From the NCBI RefSeq assembly GCF_032393985.1, contig NZ_CP135918.1, positions 1,612,001-1,676,000 of the forward strand: a stretch of DNA of 64,000 nucleotides, given 5' to 3'. Positions 25,310 through 35,489 of this stretch are shown piece after piece. Positions within the stretch are counted from its first letter, which is position 1. Every line of letters starts with the position of its first letter. Under the pieces are notes generated by a model. The model saw nothing but the letters and a program-made list of their open reading frames with translations. It had not been told where the DNA came from and did not search any database. Made by a program: the position numbers and the translations under genes. Source of the DNA: Fischerella sp. JS2 (GTDB taxonomy: Bacteria; Cyanobacteriota; Cyanobacteriia; Cyanobacteriales; Nostocaceae).

Positions 25310-26899
25310 ATGACGCACCACAATAACTCTGCCCCCAAACGTTTGCATCACTTATGGCGGCGATCGCTGCCAGCACAGAGTCTCTGTTTGCTTGGTAGCT
25401 TCAGCCTTCTCAGCAGTGGCATGGTGCTTGCCCAAACAGAATCGGCTATAGATAGTATTGTTCCCACAACTGAAAACTCTCCAACTGTTAAACAACATAC
25501 TGTTGAGCGTAGCCAAATTGTCATTATTCCAGAAAAACCTGACTCCCAACCAGAATTTTCCCAGCGTCGGAGTAAACTCAGACAAAGATTGCGACAGCAA
25601 CAGGCTTCCCAAACCCCAGCAACAGTCAGAGTTAGGAAGTCCAAACCAGAAGTGTCAACTTCTCAATCACAACAGAGAGTGAGAATTTCTCAACCGAATA
25701 ATTCCCCTGTCGTCATCACACAGGAAAAACCACAAGTAGAATTTACCGCCCCAATTCAACCTCGTCCGACACAACAAAAACTTCCTAAAGTTGCCCAACC
25801 TGTTAATAATTCTCCTAGCGCTACTAGTGCCACACCAGGAAAATCCAAAGACTACAATAACGCTTATATTGACCCCACAGATTATAATCCCACAGCTAAA
25901 TATGAAGCTCCTAGTAGCGTCATAGCTACAGAGCGTTCCAGTGGTTGTAAAGCTGTATTACGACAAGGAGTTGCTAGCAACAGTTGTGGTAGTAATCACT
26001 CTGGCGTAAATGCCAAAACTGGAACACCTAGTTGGCTAAAGAAAAGTCAAAATGTCCAGATAGCTGCAATTCCAGTCACAAAACGGCTAGCCACCAAAAA
26101 GGAAAAAAATCCTGGTTGGCGTCCACCCGGAATTGTTTCTCAGGTAATCTCTAGTACTGGTTTGCGTTCTAAGCAAGTTGCTAATCTGGGTACTACCAAA
26201 AGCAATTATCACCCTAATCGCTTCATTCCTACTCCTAACAACTTTTCTCCCACAACCAGAGTTAGTGATGTGCCACTCGCACCCAGTGCTGGAACTTTAA
26301 CAGCACCGATGACAGCTGACAATCTCGCGCCCCGTCCTAGCGTGGTAGCTTACGATATTCCCCTAGCCACAACATTACCACAAATCGCCTATAGAGCCAT
26401 TTATGGTAATAGAGTCGTGATTGGTGGTACAGGATTGATGTACCCCCTTGCGATTCCCTCGCCGATTACCTCATTGTTTGGTTGGCGCATCCATCCAATT
26501 ACAGGCGATCGCCGTTTCCACGCTGGTATGGACATTGGGGCGGCAACAGGAACACCTATTTTAGCAGCATATTCTGGTCAAGTAGAAGTTGCTGATTGGG
26601 TTGGTGGTTATGGTCAAGCTGTGATCCTCAACCACAACAACGCCCTACAAACCCTATATGGTCACATGTCCCAAATCCTTGTTCAACCTGGCCAACGGGT
26701 AGAAAGGGGAACTGTGATCGGTTTAGTAGGCAGTACAGGTAACTCTACAGGCCCTCACCTCCACTTTGAAGTCCGCCAACTTACACCTCAAGGATGGGTT
26801 GCTGTCGACCCAGGCGCACAAATACAATCTGCCCTTGGTCAATTAGAACAAAGCACACAGACAGCCCAGGTAAATCAGGAAGTAGGGACTAGGAATTAG
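25310..26899 (+). CDS. M23-family (LytM) peptidoglycan endopeptidase
   Basis: A 529-residue envelope protein. A hydrophobic segment at about 28-42 (LLGSFSLLSSGMVLAQ) acts as signal. A long low-complexity Gln/Pro/Ser-rich region follows. The C-terminal M23 domain (about 385-500) has the zinc ligands H and D in FHAGMDIG and the HxH of GPHLHFEV, so it should be an active cross-link-cutting endopeptidase used in growth or cell separation. The ATG at 25310 is preferred over an upstream TTG. Confidence 0.88.
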   Translation: MTHHNNSAPKRLHHLWRRSLPAQSLCLLGSFSLLSSGMVLAQTESAIDSIVPTTENSPTVKQHTVERSQIVIIPEKPDSQPEFSQRRSKLRQRLRQQQASQTPATVRVRKSKPEVSTSQSQQRVRISQPNNSPVVITQEKPQVEFTAPIQPRPTQQKLPKVAQPVNNSPSATSATPGKSKDYNNAYIDPTDYNPTAKYEAPSSVIATERSSGCKAVLRQGVASNSCGSNHSGVNAKTGTPSWLKKSQNVQIAAIPVTKRLATKKEKNPGWRPPGIVSQVISSTGLRSKQVANLGTTKSNYHPNRFIPTPNNFSPTTRVSDVPLAPSAGTLTAPMTADNLAPRPSVVAYDIPLATTLPQIAYRAIYGNRVVIGGTGLMYPLAIPSPITSLFGWRIHPITGDRRFHAGMDIGAATGTPILAAYSGQVEVADWVGGYGQAVILNHNNALQTLYGHMSQILVQPGQRVERGTVIGLVGSTGNSTGPHLHFEVRQLTPQGWVAVDPGAQIQSALGQLEQSTQTAQVNQEVGTRN

Positions 26900-27048
26900 A
26901 AAGAGGACATGGGAGACAAGGGGACACGGGAGACATGGGAGACATGGGAGACAAGGAGGACAAGGAGGTATTTATCCATAATATTGCCCCAATCCCCACT
27001 TCTCACACTCCTCACACTCCCCATCACCCCACCTCCCCATTTCCCCAA
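26900..27048. repeat. G-rich tandem repeat tract between convergent genes
   Basis: The plus strand has GGGAGACAT and GGAGGACAAGG units, then C-rich CACACTCCTCACACTCCCC units. These are the same simple units that appear within or at the ends of several genes in this window. No gene is seen. Confidence 0.65.
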
Positions 27049-27708
27049 TCACAAATACCCGTGTTCAGCAAGGAATGCGGGTGTGATTTCTTCGCGACTG
27101 GCGTTTGTGGGAAATTTGAGAAAATTTTCTACGTATTTGCCGAGAATATCGCCTTCGAGATTCACCCAACTACCATTTACTAGATAGCGGAGGTTCGTCT
27201 CGGCATAAGTGAGGGGAATCACGGCTACTGTAAACTGGGAAATTTCTGGATTATAATCAGCTACTGTAAGACTAATACCGTTCACAGCTATACTGCCTTT
27301 GGGAACAATATAACGCGCGATCGCATCAGGAGCTGTAAAAGTCATTTCCCAAGCGGTTGCTGACTGTTGTGCCGAAACCATGCAACCGATACCATCTACA
27401 TGTCCCATCACAAAATGACCGCCGACTTTACCACCTAATCGCAGGGAAGTTTCTAAATTTACATATCTTGGTTCTGTGTGTTCTTTCCCTAGAGTTGTAC
27501 GGCGCAGAGTCTCCGGTGATGCTGTTGCTATAAAACCGTCTTTTAAAATTTCTTCTACGGTAAGGCAAATACCATCTACTGCTACACTGTCACCATAACC
27601 TAAGTCCCCCATAATGACTTCACATGGGTGGCTAACACAACTAATTTGCCAAGAATCTCCCTCTAAGGGTCTTATGGTTCCTAATGCTTGGATTATTCCT
27701 GTAAACAC
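27049..27708 (-). CDS. ribE: Riboflavin synthase alpha subunit
   Basis: A 219-residue enzyme that turns two 6,7-dimethyl-8-ribityllumazines into riboflavin. It has two lumazine-binding repeats: FTGIIQALG with GDSVAVDGICLTV, and LGGKVGGHFVMGHVDGIG with KGSIAVNGISLTV. The usual family start is MFTGII, which selects the GTG at 27708; an upstream TTG would add eight residues. The C-terminal helix VGKYVENFL is the trimer contact. It has no rib neighbours. Confidence 0.93.
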   Translation of the reverse strand: MFTGIIQALGTIRPLEGDSWQISCVSHPCEVIMGDLGYGDSVAVDGICLTVEEILKDGFIATASPETLRRTTLGKEHTEPRYVNLETSLRLGGKVGGHFVMGHVDGIGCMVSAQQSATAWEMTFTAPDAIARYIVPKGSIAVNGISLTVADYNPEISQFTVAVIPLTYAETNLRYLVNGSWVNLEGDILGKYVENFLKFPTNASREEITPAFLAEHGYL

Positions 27709-28047
27709 GACTGTTTTCTCAATTGAACTCAATTTAACGCTTTATTTTGATTAAAAGTAATTGGTAATTCTCACAATAATTTAAAAACTCAAAGTATAAT
27801 TTTTGACCATTGTTTGTATCAATATTTCAATACATTTATAGTAAAGATAAGGCATATTTAGATAATTACATTATGACGAGAAAAAACTAATTCGACTTAC
27901 TCTGGTATTCACAACCATTTGGGAGTTTAATAGAAGCAATTATATAGAATAAAGACCTATGTTTTTGATAGTCCCAATCTTGCCCAATCGAGGGTATGAT
28001 TTGTTACAAATTCCTCTAAAGCTCAAAGGATTGTAGAGGCTTAGCCA
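27709..28047. other. AT-rich gap before the DUF151 gene
   Basis: No gene is seen between the divergent ribE and DUF151 genes. The gap must hold both promoters. TATGAT at 27995-28000 is a possible -10 for the DUF151 gene, but no well-spaced -35 is present. Confidence 0.5.
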
Positions 28048-28545
28048 ATGATTGAAATGAAAGTCGCTGGCATAGCATTAGATGCCATAACCCGCAGCCC
28101 GATTGTACTGTTGAAAGATGCTTCCGATCGGCGTGCTTTACCTATTTACATCGGTCAGGAACAGGCTAGGGCGATTATGGGCGCACTAGAGAATCAAAAG
28201 CCTCCTAGACCTTTAACCCACGACCTAATAGTAAATATTCTAGAGGTGTGGAATATGACTCTAGAGCGCGTTATTATTCATTCCTTACAAAAGGATACAT
28301 TTTATGCAGCTTTAATTATTAAACAAGGCGAAGTCAAAAAAGAAATTGACACACGTCCTAGCGATGCGATCGCCATTGCTCTCCGTACAAATACGCCTAT
28401 TTGGGTGATGGAAGAAGTCATAGCTGATGCATCTATACCCGTAGATCGGGATGCCGATGAAGCTGAACAGCAGGCCTTCCGTGAATTTATTTCCAATCTC
28501 CGTCCTGAAGATTTAATTAAGCGTTTTGGCAATGGTGAATCATAA
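28048..28545 (+). CDS. Bifunctional nuclease-family (DUF151) protein
   Basis: A 165-residue protein with the DUF151 core: MIEMKVAGIALDAITRSPIVLLKD, ALPIYIGQEQARAI and TRPSDAIAIALRTNTPIWV. Plant members are reported to have RNase and DNase activity; the bacterial role is not settled. A short acidic tail (ADEAEQQAFREFI) resembles a UVR-like helix. AGAGG lies nine bases before the ATG. It is followed by inverted heptamer repeats and then the aldo/keto reductase gene in the same direction. Confidence 0.88.
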   Translation: MIEMKVAGIALDAITRSPIVLLKDASDRRALPIYIGQEQARAIMGALENQKPPRPLTHDLIVNILEVWNMTLERVIIHSLQKDTFYAALIIKQGEVKKEIDTRPSDAIAIALRTNTPIWVMEEVIADASIPVDRDADEAEQQAFREFISNLRPEDLIKRFGNGES

Positions 28546-28549
28546 CAAT

Positions 28550-28662
28550 TTTCGATTTTCGATTTTTGATTTTGGATTAAGCTTGTATATACACCTAAGT
28601 ACAAAAACTATCGACTAGTTCTTAGCCTTCAATCTAAAATCTAAAATCTAAAATCCAAAATT
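28550..28662. repeat. Inverted heptamer repeats (GATTTT / AAAATCT)
   Basis: Units of TTTTCGA near 28550-28577 are complementary to units of AAAATCT near 28630-28662. Together they could fold into a long imperfect stem in the gap between two same-direction genes. Confidence 0.6.
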
Positions 28663-28668
28663 TACTAG

Positions 28669-29799
28669 ATGCGATACCGACGCTTTGGAAAAACCGAACT
28701 GCGCCTTTCGGTCTTTTCCTTGGGAACAATGCGCTATTTAGCTTCACCGGACAATGTATGGCAAACAATTCAGACAGCTATAGCGTTGGGAATTAATCAT
28801 ATAGAAACTGCAAGAGGTTACGGCAAAAGTGAGGAGTATCTTGGTCAGGCGATCGCCTTGGGGTTGCCGATACCCCGTTCGCAGCTTTACATTACAACTA
28901 AAATCCCTCCCACAGTAGATGCAGACACAATGCGTCGGTGCATCAATGAATCTCTAGAAATATTGCAGCTAGACTATCTAGATTGCTTAGGGATTCACGG
29001 TTTAAACACTTGGGAACAACTTGATTGGGTCAAGGCTAAAGGTGGCTGTATGCAAGCTGTTCAAGAAGCTGTTACTGATGGCCGGGTTCGACACGTTGGA
29101 TTTTCTACCCACGGTTCCTTAGATGTGATTTTGGCAGCAATTAATACAGATTTTTTTGAATTTGTCAATCTGCACTACTACTATTTTTTCCAGCGTCATG
29201 CCCCAGCTATTGAACTAGCTGCAACCAAGGACATGGGCATATTTATTATTTCTCCTGCCGATAAGGGTGGACGTTTGTACACTCCACCCCCAACCTTAGT
29301 TAATTTGTGTTATCCCTTCTCAGCTTTAGAGTTGAACTATCGATTTCTACTGAGTGACCCCCGTATTACTACCTTGAGTGTGGGACCAGCAACACCTAAA
29401 GAATTAACTCATCTATTGGGGGTAGCTGACTGTGATGGACAATTAACCTCAGAAGAAATTACAGTTTTTGAAAGTTTAGAAAAACACAAAAATTTGGTTT
29501 TAGGTACTGATGAATGCAGTCAGTGTTATAAGTGCTTACCCTGCCCAGAAAATATCAACATTCCAGAAGTGCTGCGGCTAAGAAATTTAGCAGTAGCCTA
29601 TGACATGACCGATTATGGACAATATCGTTACGGCATGTTTGAAAACGCCGGTCACTGGTTTGCTGGGATGAAAGCAAATCGCTGTACAGAATGCGGTGAG
29701 TGCTTGCCCAAGTGTCCACAAAACTTAGACATCCCCGCTTTATTGAAAGATACTCATCAAAGGTTAAAAGGGAAAAGTGGTAGGCGATTATGGGAATAG
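28669..29799 (+). CDS. Aldo/keto reductase with C-terminal Fe-S domain
   Basis: A 376-residue protein. The aldo/keto reductase TIM barrel (about 1-275) begins MRYRRFGKTELRLSVFSLGTM and has ARGYGKSEEYLGQA. The C-terminal part (about 280-365) carries two cysteine clusters, CSQCYKCLPCP and CTECGECLPKCP, typical of two 4Fe-4S clusters. Such fusions probably pass electrons from ferredoxin-like centres to or from a substrate in the barrel. The substrate is unknown. It lies alone, ending before a repeat tract. Confidence 0.88.
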   Translation: MRYRRFGKTELRLSVFSLGTMRYLASPDNVWQTIQTAIALGINHIETARGYGKSEEYLGQAIALGLPIPRSQLYITTKIPPTVDADTMRRCINESLEILQLDYLDCLGIHGLNTWEQLDWVKAKGGCMQAVQEAVTDGRVRHVGFSTHGSLDVILAAINTDFFEFVNLHYYYFFQRHAPAIELAATKDMGIFIISPADKGGRLYTPPPTLVNLCYPFSALELNYRFLLSDPRITTLSVGPATPKELTHLLGVADCDGQLTSEEITVFESLEKHKNLVLGTDECSQCYKCLPCPENINIPEVLRLRNLAVAYDMTDYGQYRYGMFENAGHWFAGMKANRCTECGECLPKCPQNLDIPALLKDTHQRLKGKSGRRLWE

Positions 29800-29957
29800 T
29801 TATTAGGTTAGTGGTTAGTGATTAGTAGAGACGCGAGGAACATGGCGTCTGTACATTAGTAGTTAGTAATTAGTTGTAGTTTACTACTCCACCCTTACCT
29901 TAAGCCTATGAGCGTGTCTACACACTCCTCAAACTCCCCCATCACCCCATCTCCCTC
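29800..29957. repeat. Short tandem repeats with hairpin and TGTAGAC element
   Basis: TTAGTGG/TTAGTAG-type units surround the hairpin at 29829-29850, and a reverse TGTAGACACGCTCATAGGC element sits at 29902-29922. C-rich units follow. The tract separates two converging genes. Confidence 0.65.
29829..29850. repeat. AGACGCGA hairpin repeat, copy C (loop inverted)
   Basis: AGACGC and GCGTCT enclose GAGGAACATG. The outer flanks (TTAGTAG and GTACATTAGT) match the copy at 23168 in the same direction, but the loop is close to its reverse complement. Confidence 0.65.
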
Positions 29958-31076
29958 CTAGCCCCCAAACGGAGTTAAGCGCCTAATTGCCCGACCTGCG
30001 ACATCACCGTAACGCAGTTCTCCACAGAGGATTTTACCCATAATTTGGGGTGCAGAGGGGCGCTTGACGCCAACTTTGTAGCCAACACCAGGAAAACGAT
30101 AAAATAGCCCGGCTAATTTTTGCGCCCAAGCCATATCGCTGCCCCATTCAGCATTAATGATATCGGAGTATTGTTCCAAGGCATTGATGTCACCAGAGAG
30201 GGCTTTGTTGATAGCCTCTGATGCTTTTAAACCACTCAATATTGAGGGACGAATACCTTCGGCGGTAAAAGGATCTACCACACAAGCTGCTTCTCCTGCC
30301 AAAACTGCATTTTCAGTATGCAGTTTTTGTTCGCCATTCCACAGGCAAATAGCATGACCATATTGCTGGCAGGTTTTTATGTCCAAACCAAACGAGTTAC
30401 CATACTCATCCAAAATTTTCTTGAAGTCCTGCGGTTCGCCACCGATAAACGTACCAACACCAATAGAGTAACCGTCTGCTTTGGGAAAATTCCAGAGATA
30501 GCCATTTTTCACCATGCCAAATTCAAAATGGGCAATATTACCATTTTCTACTTTGGCTGGTGCTTCTGCTTCTAAGGCTGCTGCTAGGCGGCGTTTGCGT
30601 TCTTTAAAACCTAGCCATTTTGCCATCGATCCTTTTGCACCGTCAGCAGCAATTAAATATCTAGCCATCACCTGACCATTAGCTGTATTGACTTGCCAAT
30701 GGTCACTTTTAAACTCAATGCCAGTAACTTCTGTATTGTCTTTGAGTTCGGCCCCCTGCTTTTGGGCTTGTTGCACTAGAAAATGGTCGAAAACATCACG
30801 TCGTACCATCCATACTGGTTCGGGAGTTTCTAGCTTCGCTTCTACTGGATCGCCTGTTTTCCAAGTACAGCGGATGGTATCTGCTTTGATGGAAATTGCT
30901 GGACTAAAATCAAAGTCAAACCACTCAGCGATCGCAGGTGATACACCCCCACCACAAGGTTTGTATCTTGGCAGAGATTCTTTTTCCAGGATTAACACAG
31001 ACCGACCCTGCTTTGCTAAGTGATATGCAGCTGTTCCACCAGCTGGGCCAGCGCCGACAATAATGCAGTCGTACAT
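29958..31076 (-). CDS. Geranylgeranyl-reductase-family FAD oxidoreductase
   Basis: A 372-residue flavoprotein. The N-terminal FAD-binding motif is CIIVGAGPAGGTAAYHLAKQG, followed by YKPCGGGVSP. A second FAD contact, GEAACVVDPFTAEGIRPSI, is at about 262-280. The family reduces prenyl double bonds of geranylgeranyl groups. It is shorter than ChlP, which makes phytyl for chlorophyll, so it may be a paralogue acting on other isoprenoids. The ATG at 31076 places the FAD motif at the very N-terminus, as usual. Confidence 0.82.
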   Translation of the reverse strand: MYDCIIVGAGPAGGTAAYHLAKQGRSVLILEKESLPRYKPCGGGVSPAIAEWFDFDFSPAISIKADTIRCTWKTGDPVEAKLETPEPVWMVRRDVFDHFLVQQAQKQGAELKDNTEVTGIEFKSDHWQVNTANGQVMARYLIAADGAKGSMAKWLGFKERKRRLAAALEAEAPAKVENGNIAHFEFGMVKNGYLWNFPKADGYSIGVGTFIGGEPQDFKKILDEYGNSFGLDIKTCQQYGHAICLWNGEQKLHTENAVLAGEAACVVDPFTAEGIRPSILSGLKASEAINKALSGDINALEQYSDIINAEWGSDMAWAQKLAGLFYRFPGVGYKVGVKRPSAPQIMGKILCGELRYGDVAGRAIRRLTPFGG

Positions 31077-31784
31077 AATATCTATATTTTTGCTTTTGAA
31101 TTTAGTTGATTGTTGAAGACGATGTAACCAAAATTAACCAAATTTTGGATTTATTGGCAAAAATTTAGAGCTTCTTTGGGCTTTTTACACCTGAAAATTT
31201 ATGTTTTCCTAGCTATACTCATTGATAAATATTCATACTTTTAATTCAATAATTGAGTTATTGTTCAAAATTAAATCTTCCTTTATTTTTATATAAAGAT
31301 TTTATGGCATTTTCTAGGACTACTTTATGATTACATTTCCCTGTTTTCTGGGATTAACAATATTTTAGGCTTATAGATGTAGTAGCTTGACTCAAGCTTC
31401 CATCAATTTGAGGAAGAGTAACTTTATGCAACAGCTATGTTCACTATGATAGATATAATGGTCAGGATTTAACATTAGATAAAGCTAATAATATTAGCTT
31501 CATGACTATTGATTTTGAATCATGAGAAACAAACCAAAATTAGGTTTCCTTTACAAAGTTACAATTCATTAGTTTCACTGATTACGAATTTTCTGCCAAA
31601 TATTTAAGATAAATTATAAAGTTTTAGTGAAACTTTTTGATAAAAATATACTTTGTTACTAATAAATATGACCTTCTGCCCTCTGCCCTCTGCCCTCTGC
31701 CTTTTTTATAAGTAAGGTAAAAAGGAAAAAGTAAAAATTTACTGTCCTGAATTCTTACCTTTTCCCTTTTACCTTGTACTTTGA
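31077..31784. other. AT-rich gap with tandem and inverted repeats
   Basis: No gene is seen. About 31673-31701 has four CCCTCTG-type units in a row. An imperfect 21-base inverted repeat at 31714-31775 lies right after frr. The promoter of the flavoprotein gene should be near 31077-31200. Confidence 0.6.
31714..31775 (-). terminator. Long inverted repeat after pyrH-frr
   Basis: The arms at 31714-31734 and 31755-31775 (AAGGTAAAAAGG... against ...CCTTTTACCTT) pair over 21 bases with two mismatches. The position just after the frr stop suggests it ends the pyrH-frr message. Confidence 0.5.
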
Positions 31785-32333
31785 TTAGACAGTTGTGATG
31801 TCTTTTTCTTTTTCTGCCAATAGTTCATTGATTCTGGCAGTGTATTTATCCGTCAGTTTTTGTAATTTGTCTTGCTGATCGCGTGCTTCATCTTCGGATA
31901 TCTCAGAGTTTTTTTCCATTTTGCGAATGGTCTCTAGGGCATCCCGGCGGATGTTACGAATGCCAACACGCCCTTCTTCGGCATATTTAGCAGCGATTTT
32001 TACCAATTCTTTACGGCGATCGCTTGTCAGTGGTGGAATATTCAGTCGAATGACAGAACCGTCATTATTGGGGGTTAAACCCACATCTGACATCGAAATA
32101 GCCTTTTCGATCAAATTTAGGGAACTGCGATCGTAAGGCTGAATCAAGATCGTCGTAGCATCTGGTGTGCTGATGTTAGCAAGTGACTTCAAAGGTGTAG
32201 ATGCACCGTAATAATCCACACTCACTTTGTCTAACAAACTGGCATTGGCGCGACCAGTGCGAATCGTGTTAAAAGCTCGTTGAGTCGCCTCAACAGTTTT
32301 TTGCATCGTACTCTCAGCTTCAGCTAATTTCAC
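31785..32333 (-). CDS. frr: Ribosome recycling factor
   Basis: A 182-residue protein that, with EF-G, splits the post-termination ribosome. It has the family sequence [46 protein letters not shown] and [21 protein letters not shown]. The start is the GTG at 32333, which has GGGAGG six bases upstream and gives the usual length. It overlaps the end of pyrH by 14 bases, so the two are translationally coupled. Confidence 0.96.
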   Translation of the reverse strand: MKLAEAESTMQKTVEATQRAFNTIRTGRANASLLDKVSVDYYGASTPLKSLANISTPDATTILIQPYDRSSLNLIEKAISMSDVGLTPNNDGSVIRLNIPPLTSDRRKELVKIAAKYAEEGRVGIRNIRRDALETIRKMEKNSEISEDEARDQQDKLQKLTDKYTARINELLAEKEKDITTV

Positions 32334-33048
32334 AAGAACCTCCCACAAGGGTGCCGATAGATTCTCCCATGATTGCGCGGTGGATGTTACCCCGTACGCC
32401 TAAGTCAAAAACAAGAATTGGGATATTATTTTCTTTACATAAGGCTATCGCGGTACTGTCCATTACCCGCAAATCTTTTGCCAAAACGTGTCCAAATGTA
32501 AGACTTTTGTAACGTTTGGCATCAGGATAAATATGCGGATCGGCGTCGTACACTCCGTCTACCTTAGTGGCTTTAAAGATGACTTCGGCTTCTATTTCGG
32601 CAGCTCTTAAAGCTGCGGTGGTATCAGTTGTAAAAAAGGGATTGCCAGAACCTGCACCAAAAATGACCACCCGCCCTTTTTCTAGGTGACGGATGGCCCG
32701 ACGACGGATATATGGTTCAGCAAGTTCCTGCATAGCGATCGCGGTTTGTACTCGCGTCTGTACCCCTATTCGTTCCAGCGAGTCTTGCAGCGTCATGGCA
32801 TTCATTACCGTGGCAATCATACCTATGTAGTCAGCGGTTGCCCTGTCCATCCCCGCCGATGCCGCTTTGACACCACGAAATATATTACCCCCGCCAACGA
32901 CGATGGCGATTTGAACACCAGTGGCTACTACCTCTGCTACCTCTTGGGCTATCTCTTTGACCACTTCTGGGTCAATTCCGTAGCCCATGTTGCCCATTAA
33001 GGCTTCACCGCTTAGTTTAAGTAAAACCCGTCGGTAATTTGTTCCCAT
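32320..33048 (-). CDS. pyrH: UMP kinase
   Basis: A 242-residue bacterial-type uridylate kinase, making UDP from UMP in pyrimidine synthesis. It shows [43 protein letters not shown] and the aspartates of [10 protein letters not shown]. The ATG at 33048 gives the usual MGTNYRRV start; an upstream TTG would add six residues. The pyrH-frr pair is widely conserved, and here the genes overlap. Confidence 0.96.
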   Translation of the reverse strand: MGTNYRRVLLKLSGEALMGNMGYGIDPEVVKEIAQEVAEVVATGVQIAIVVGGGNIFRGVKAASAGMDRATADYIGMIATVMNAMTLQDSLERIGVQTRVQTAIAMQELAEPYIRRRAIRHLEKGRVVIFGAGSGNPFFTTDTTAALRAAEIEAEVIFKATKVDGVYDADPHIYPDAKRYKSLTFGHVLAKDLRVMDSTAIALCKENNIPILVFDLGVRGNIHRAIMGESIGTLVGGSCEIS

Positions 33049-33216
33049 GAAGTTACGCTTTATCAAAAAATATGCTAATTACCTCCAATTTAAGATAACA
33101 GTAGTGTGACTATCTGTCTCTAGTAATTCACCATCCTAAAATTAAAGTATGTTCCTCAGCTAAAGGTTAAAGAGAAAAAATTTATCCTTTTCCCTTTTCC
33201 CCTTACCTTTCCTTCT

Positions 33217-33771
33217 TCAATTACGCCATACCAAATAAGTACCTGTGGATTCAGTTTCTTGGGGATAAATTTCTTGACCTTTCATGAGTGAGGCGATCGC
33301 CTTGGTTAGATAATTTCCCTTCACTGCTGATGGGTTATGGGGATGATCATCAATCATTCCTTTGTAGCGCACTATACCTTCTGTGTCTATTAAGAAAGCC
33401 ATTGGTGTTTTGTTAATACCAAAGCTACGAGTTACATCTTGGGTAGAGTCCCATAAATAAGGGAAGTTCAACTCATTGAGTTTCGCGAAAACCTTCATAT
33501 TTTCAAAACCTTCTGTTGGCAGTTGAATGGTATCATTACCATTCAAACCAATGAGTGTGAAACCTTGTTTGTAAAACTCTAGCTGAATTTTTTTGAGCCT
33601 ATCTATATACAATTTTACATAGGGACAATAGTTAGACATCGAAATGACACCAACTGCATGAAATTTCTTTAAATAACGGCTTAGGTGATGTACTTGCTCA
33701 TCAATTCCTGGTAGTTCAAAATCTGGTGCATAACTTCCCACAGGAGTATTGATTGTTTCTAATTTATTCAT
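33217..33771 (-). CDS. Thioredoxin-fold redoxin (AhpC/TSA-like)
   Basis: A 184-residue thioredoxin-like protein with GSYAPDFELPGIDEQ, the reactive region SMSNYCPYVKLYIDRL and DTEGIVRYKGMIDDHP. It has one cysteine in the active region (CPYV), so it is like a peroxiredoxin or a one-Cys redoxin and not a CxxC thioredoxin. It probably reduces peroxides or protein thiols. The ATG at 33771 was chosen because the sequence upstream is a low-complexity leader with no family likeness. Confidence 0.8.
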   Translation of the reverse strand: MNKLETINTPVGSYAPDFELPGIDEQVHHLSRYLKKFHAVGVISMSNYCPYVKLYIDRLKKIQLEFYKQGFTLIGLNGNDTIQLPTEGFENMKVFAKLNELNFPYLWDSTQDVTRSFGINKTPMAFLIDTEGIVRYKGMIDDHPHNPSAVKGNYLTKAIASLMKGQEIYPQETESTGTYLVWRN

Positions 33772-34409
33772 ATTTTCTGACTCGCAGGAACTAAAAACAC
33801 AAGGACAGCTATGCTGAAAGCAGAAGTCAGAAGGCAGAGGGATAAATATCCTTTCAAGCAACACAGGAGGTGTGGGGGTATATGGGTGTAAGGGTGTAGG
33901 ATAAAACTTGTGTTTCTTTCATCTGTTACTAGTGGCAATCGCCCCTGCCTAAAACTAATTTTTAAAATTTTGCAACTAGATATTTTAGTTCTGCAATCCT
34001 AAATTTTTCAAAATAAAATATAGCCAGATTTAGCTTGATTTTTCTACTTTCAACACCTTTCTGGGGAATGCTTTGTATCTAGACTATTTTATAAATCAAT
34101 TTTACTGACGTGAATTGTGAAACTACTGAAATTACAGTTAATTAACTTGTACAATGTCTTAAAAATAGGAAACAGGGAACAGGAATTGGGGAACTCACCT
34201 TTCCCTATCTTCAAGACAGATGTACAAAGTTCTAAATAAAGAGACAATAGTATTATAAATCACATTGATTGCGAAATATCACCTAGAATAACAAAATTAC
34301 CAGAGGAAAGTTTAGTTGTAAAATTACGTAAATTTTTGTAAAAATGAACATAAATATATCTGCGTTTTTCTAATTTTTTTATTTTCATAGTTGTATTAAT
34401 AAAATACTC
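33772..34409. other. AT-rich gap, no gene seen
   Basis: This divergent region must hold promoters for the redoxin and the alpha/beta hydrolase genes. It is AT-rich, with a small GGAAACAGGGAACAGG-type repeat at about 34167-34190. An open frame runs back from 33771 to 33864 but shows no protein family features. Confidence 0.5.
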
Positions 34410-35333
34410 ATGACTTCCTCCACTTCAGCGATCGCACTTACTCCAACAAAAACCTGGATTTGGCAAGGCTTTTCTATTTGCTATCAATCTCAAGGAAGCA
34501 CTGGCCCGGCGGTAGTCTTTGTGCATGGCTTTGGAGCTTCGTGGTGGCATTGGCGGAAAAACATGCCGATACTGGCACAAAATTGTCGTGTTTATGCAAT
34601 TGATCTGATCGGCTTTGGTGCTTCCGCTAAACCCAAACCAGGGGAGAATATTACTTATACCTTTGAAACTTGGGGACAACAAGTAGCTGATTTTTGCCGT
34701 GAAGTGGTAGGAGAGCCTGCTTTTTTAGTTGGAAATTCCATCGGTTGTATTGTAGTTATGCAAACAGCTGTCAGCAACCCTGAAATTGCTTTAGGAGTAG
34801 CATTATTAAACTGTTCCTTGCGGCTGTTGCATGATCGTAAACGCGGGACTTTACCTTGGCATCGCCGTTTAGGAGCGCCTCTTGTGCAACATCTCCTATC
34901 TTTTAAGCCAATTGGCGAATTTTTTTTCAATCAAATTGCTAAACCAAAAACTGTACGTAAAGTTCTACTGCAAGCCTATGCAAATTCTGCAATGGTGACA
35001 GAAGAACTGGTGGATATTCTTATCTCTCCTGCAAGTGATCCAGGTGCAGCTGCGGTGTTTCTTGCTTTTACTTCTTATTCCCAAGGGCCTCTACCAGAAG
35101 ACCTTTTACCTCAACTGCCTTGTCCAGCAATTATTTTGTGGGGAACAGCTGACCGTTGGGAACCAATTGAGTTAGGTAGAGAATTAGCCAACTTTCCACA
35201 AGTGCAAAAGTTTATACCTTTGGAAGGCGTAGGACATTGTCCCCAGGATGAAGCCCCGGAGTTGGTAAATCCGATTTTACAGGACTGGATATGGGAAAGA
35301 ACAAGAATTCAGGATTCAGACTTTGGAAAATAA
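34410..35333 (+). CDS. Alpha/beta hydrolase
   Basis: A 307-residue alpha/beta-hydrolase. The oxyanion segment is VFVHGFGASWWHWRKN, the nucleophile elbow GNSIG (about residue 112), a late acid lies in WGTADRWEP and the His in GVGHCPQDEAPE. The fold and the HGFGASxxHWR motif are typical of cyanobacterial and plastid hydrolases that act on ester bonds, including pheophytinase-like enzymes, but the substrate cannot be named. It stands alone in the + direction. Confidence 0.85.
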   Translation: MTSSTSAIALTPTKTWIWQGFSICYQSQGSTGPAVVFVHGFGASWWHWRKNMPILAQNCRVYAIDLIGFGASAKPKPGENITYTFETWGQQVADFCREVVGEPAFLVGNSIGCIVVMQTAVSNPEIALGVALLNCSLRLLHDRKRGTLPWHRRLGAPLVQHLLSFKPIGEFFFNQIAKPKTVRKVLLQAYANSAMVTEELVDILISPASDPGAAAVFLAFTSYSQGPLPEDLLPQLPCPAIILWGTADRWEPIELGRELANFPQVQKFIPLEGVGHCPQDEAPELVNPILQDWIWERTRIQDSDFGK

Positions 35334-35489
35334 GTAATGGATAATCGGATAATTTAATTTTTAAATAAAATACTTGTTCTTCCTGATTCCTCCAGCCTTC
35401 TTGTATCAAATTTGGGATAGTTAGTATGATTTGAGATTTTTGGAATCACCTTTTGGACAAAGCTTTAAATCCAAAATCCAAAATTGATA

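Noticed and set aside
27005-27020. ACTCCTCACAC, the core motif of the cyanobacterial small RNA Yfr1
   Set aside because: It sits in a C-rich simple repeat with no flanking stem-loops and no promoter; similar strings recur in other repeat tracts (for example near 29923), so it is chance.
28669-29799. Reading the Fe-S aldo/keto reductase as a gene fusion unique to this genome
   Set aside because: Aldo/keto reductases with a C-terminal 4Fe-4S part are a known family, so this is ordinary.
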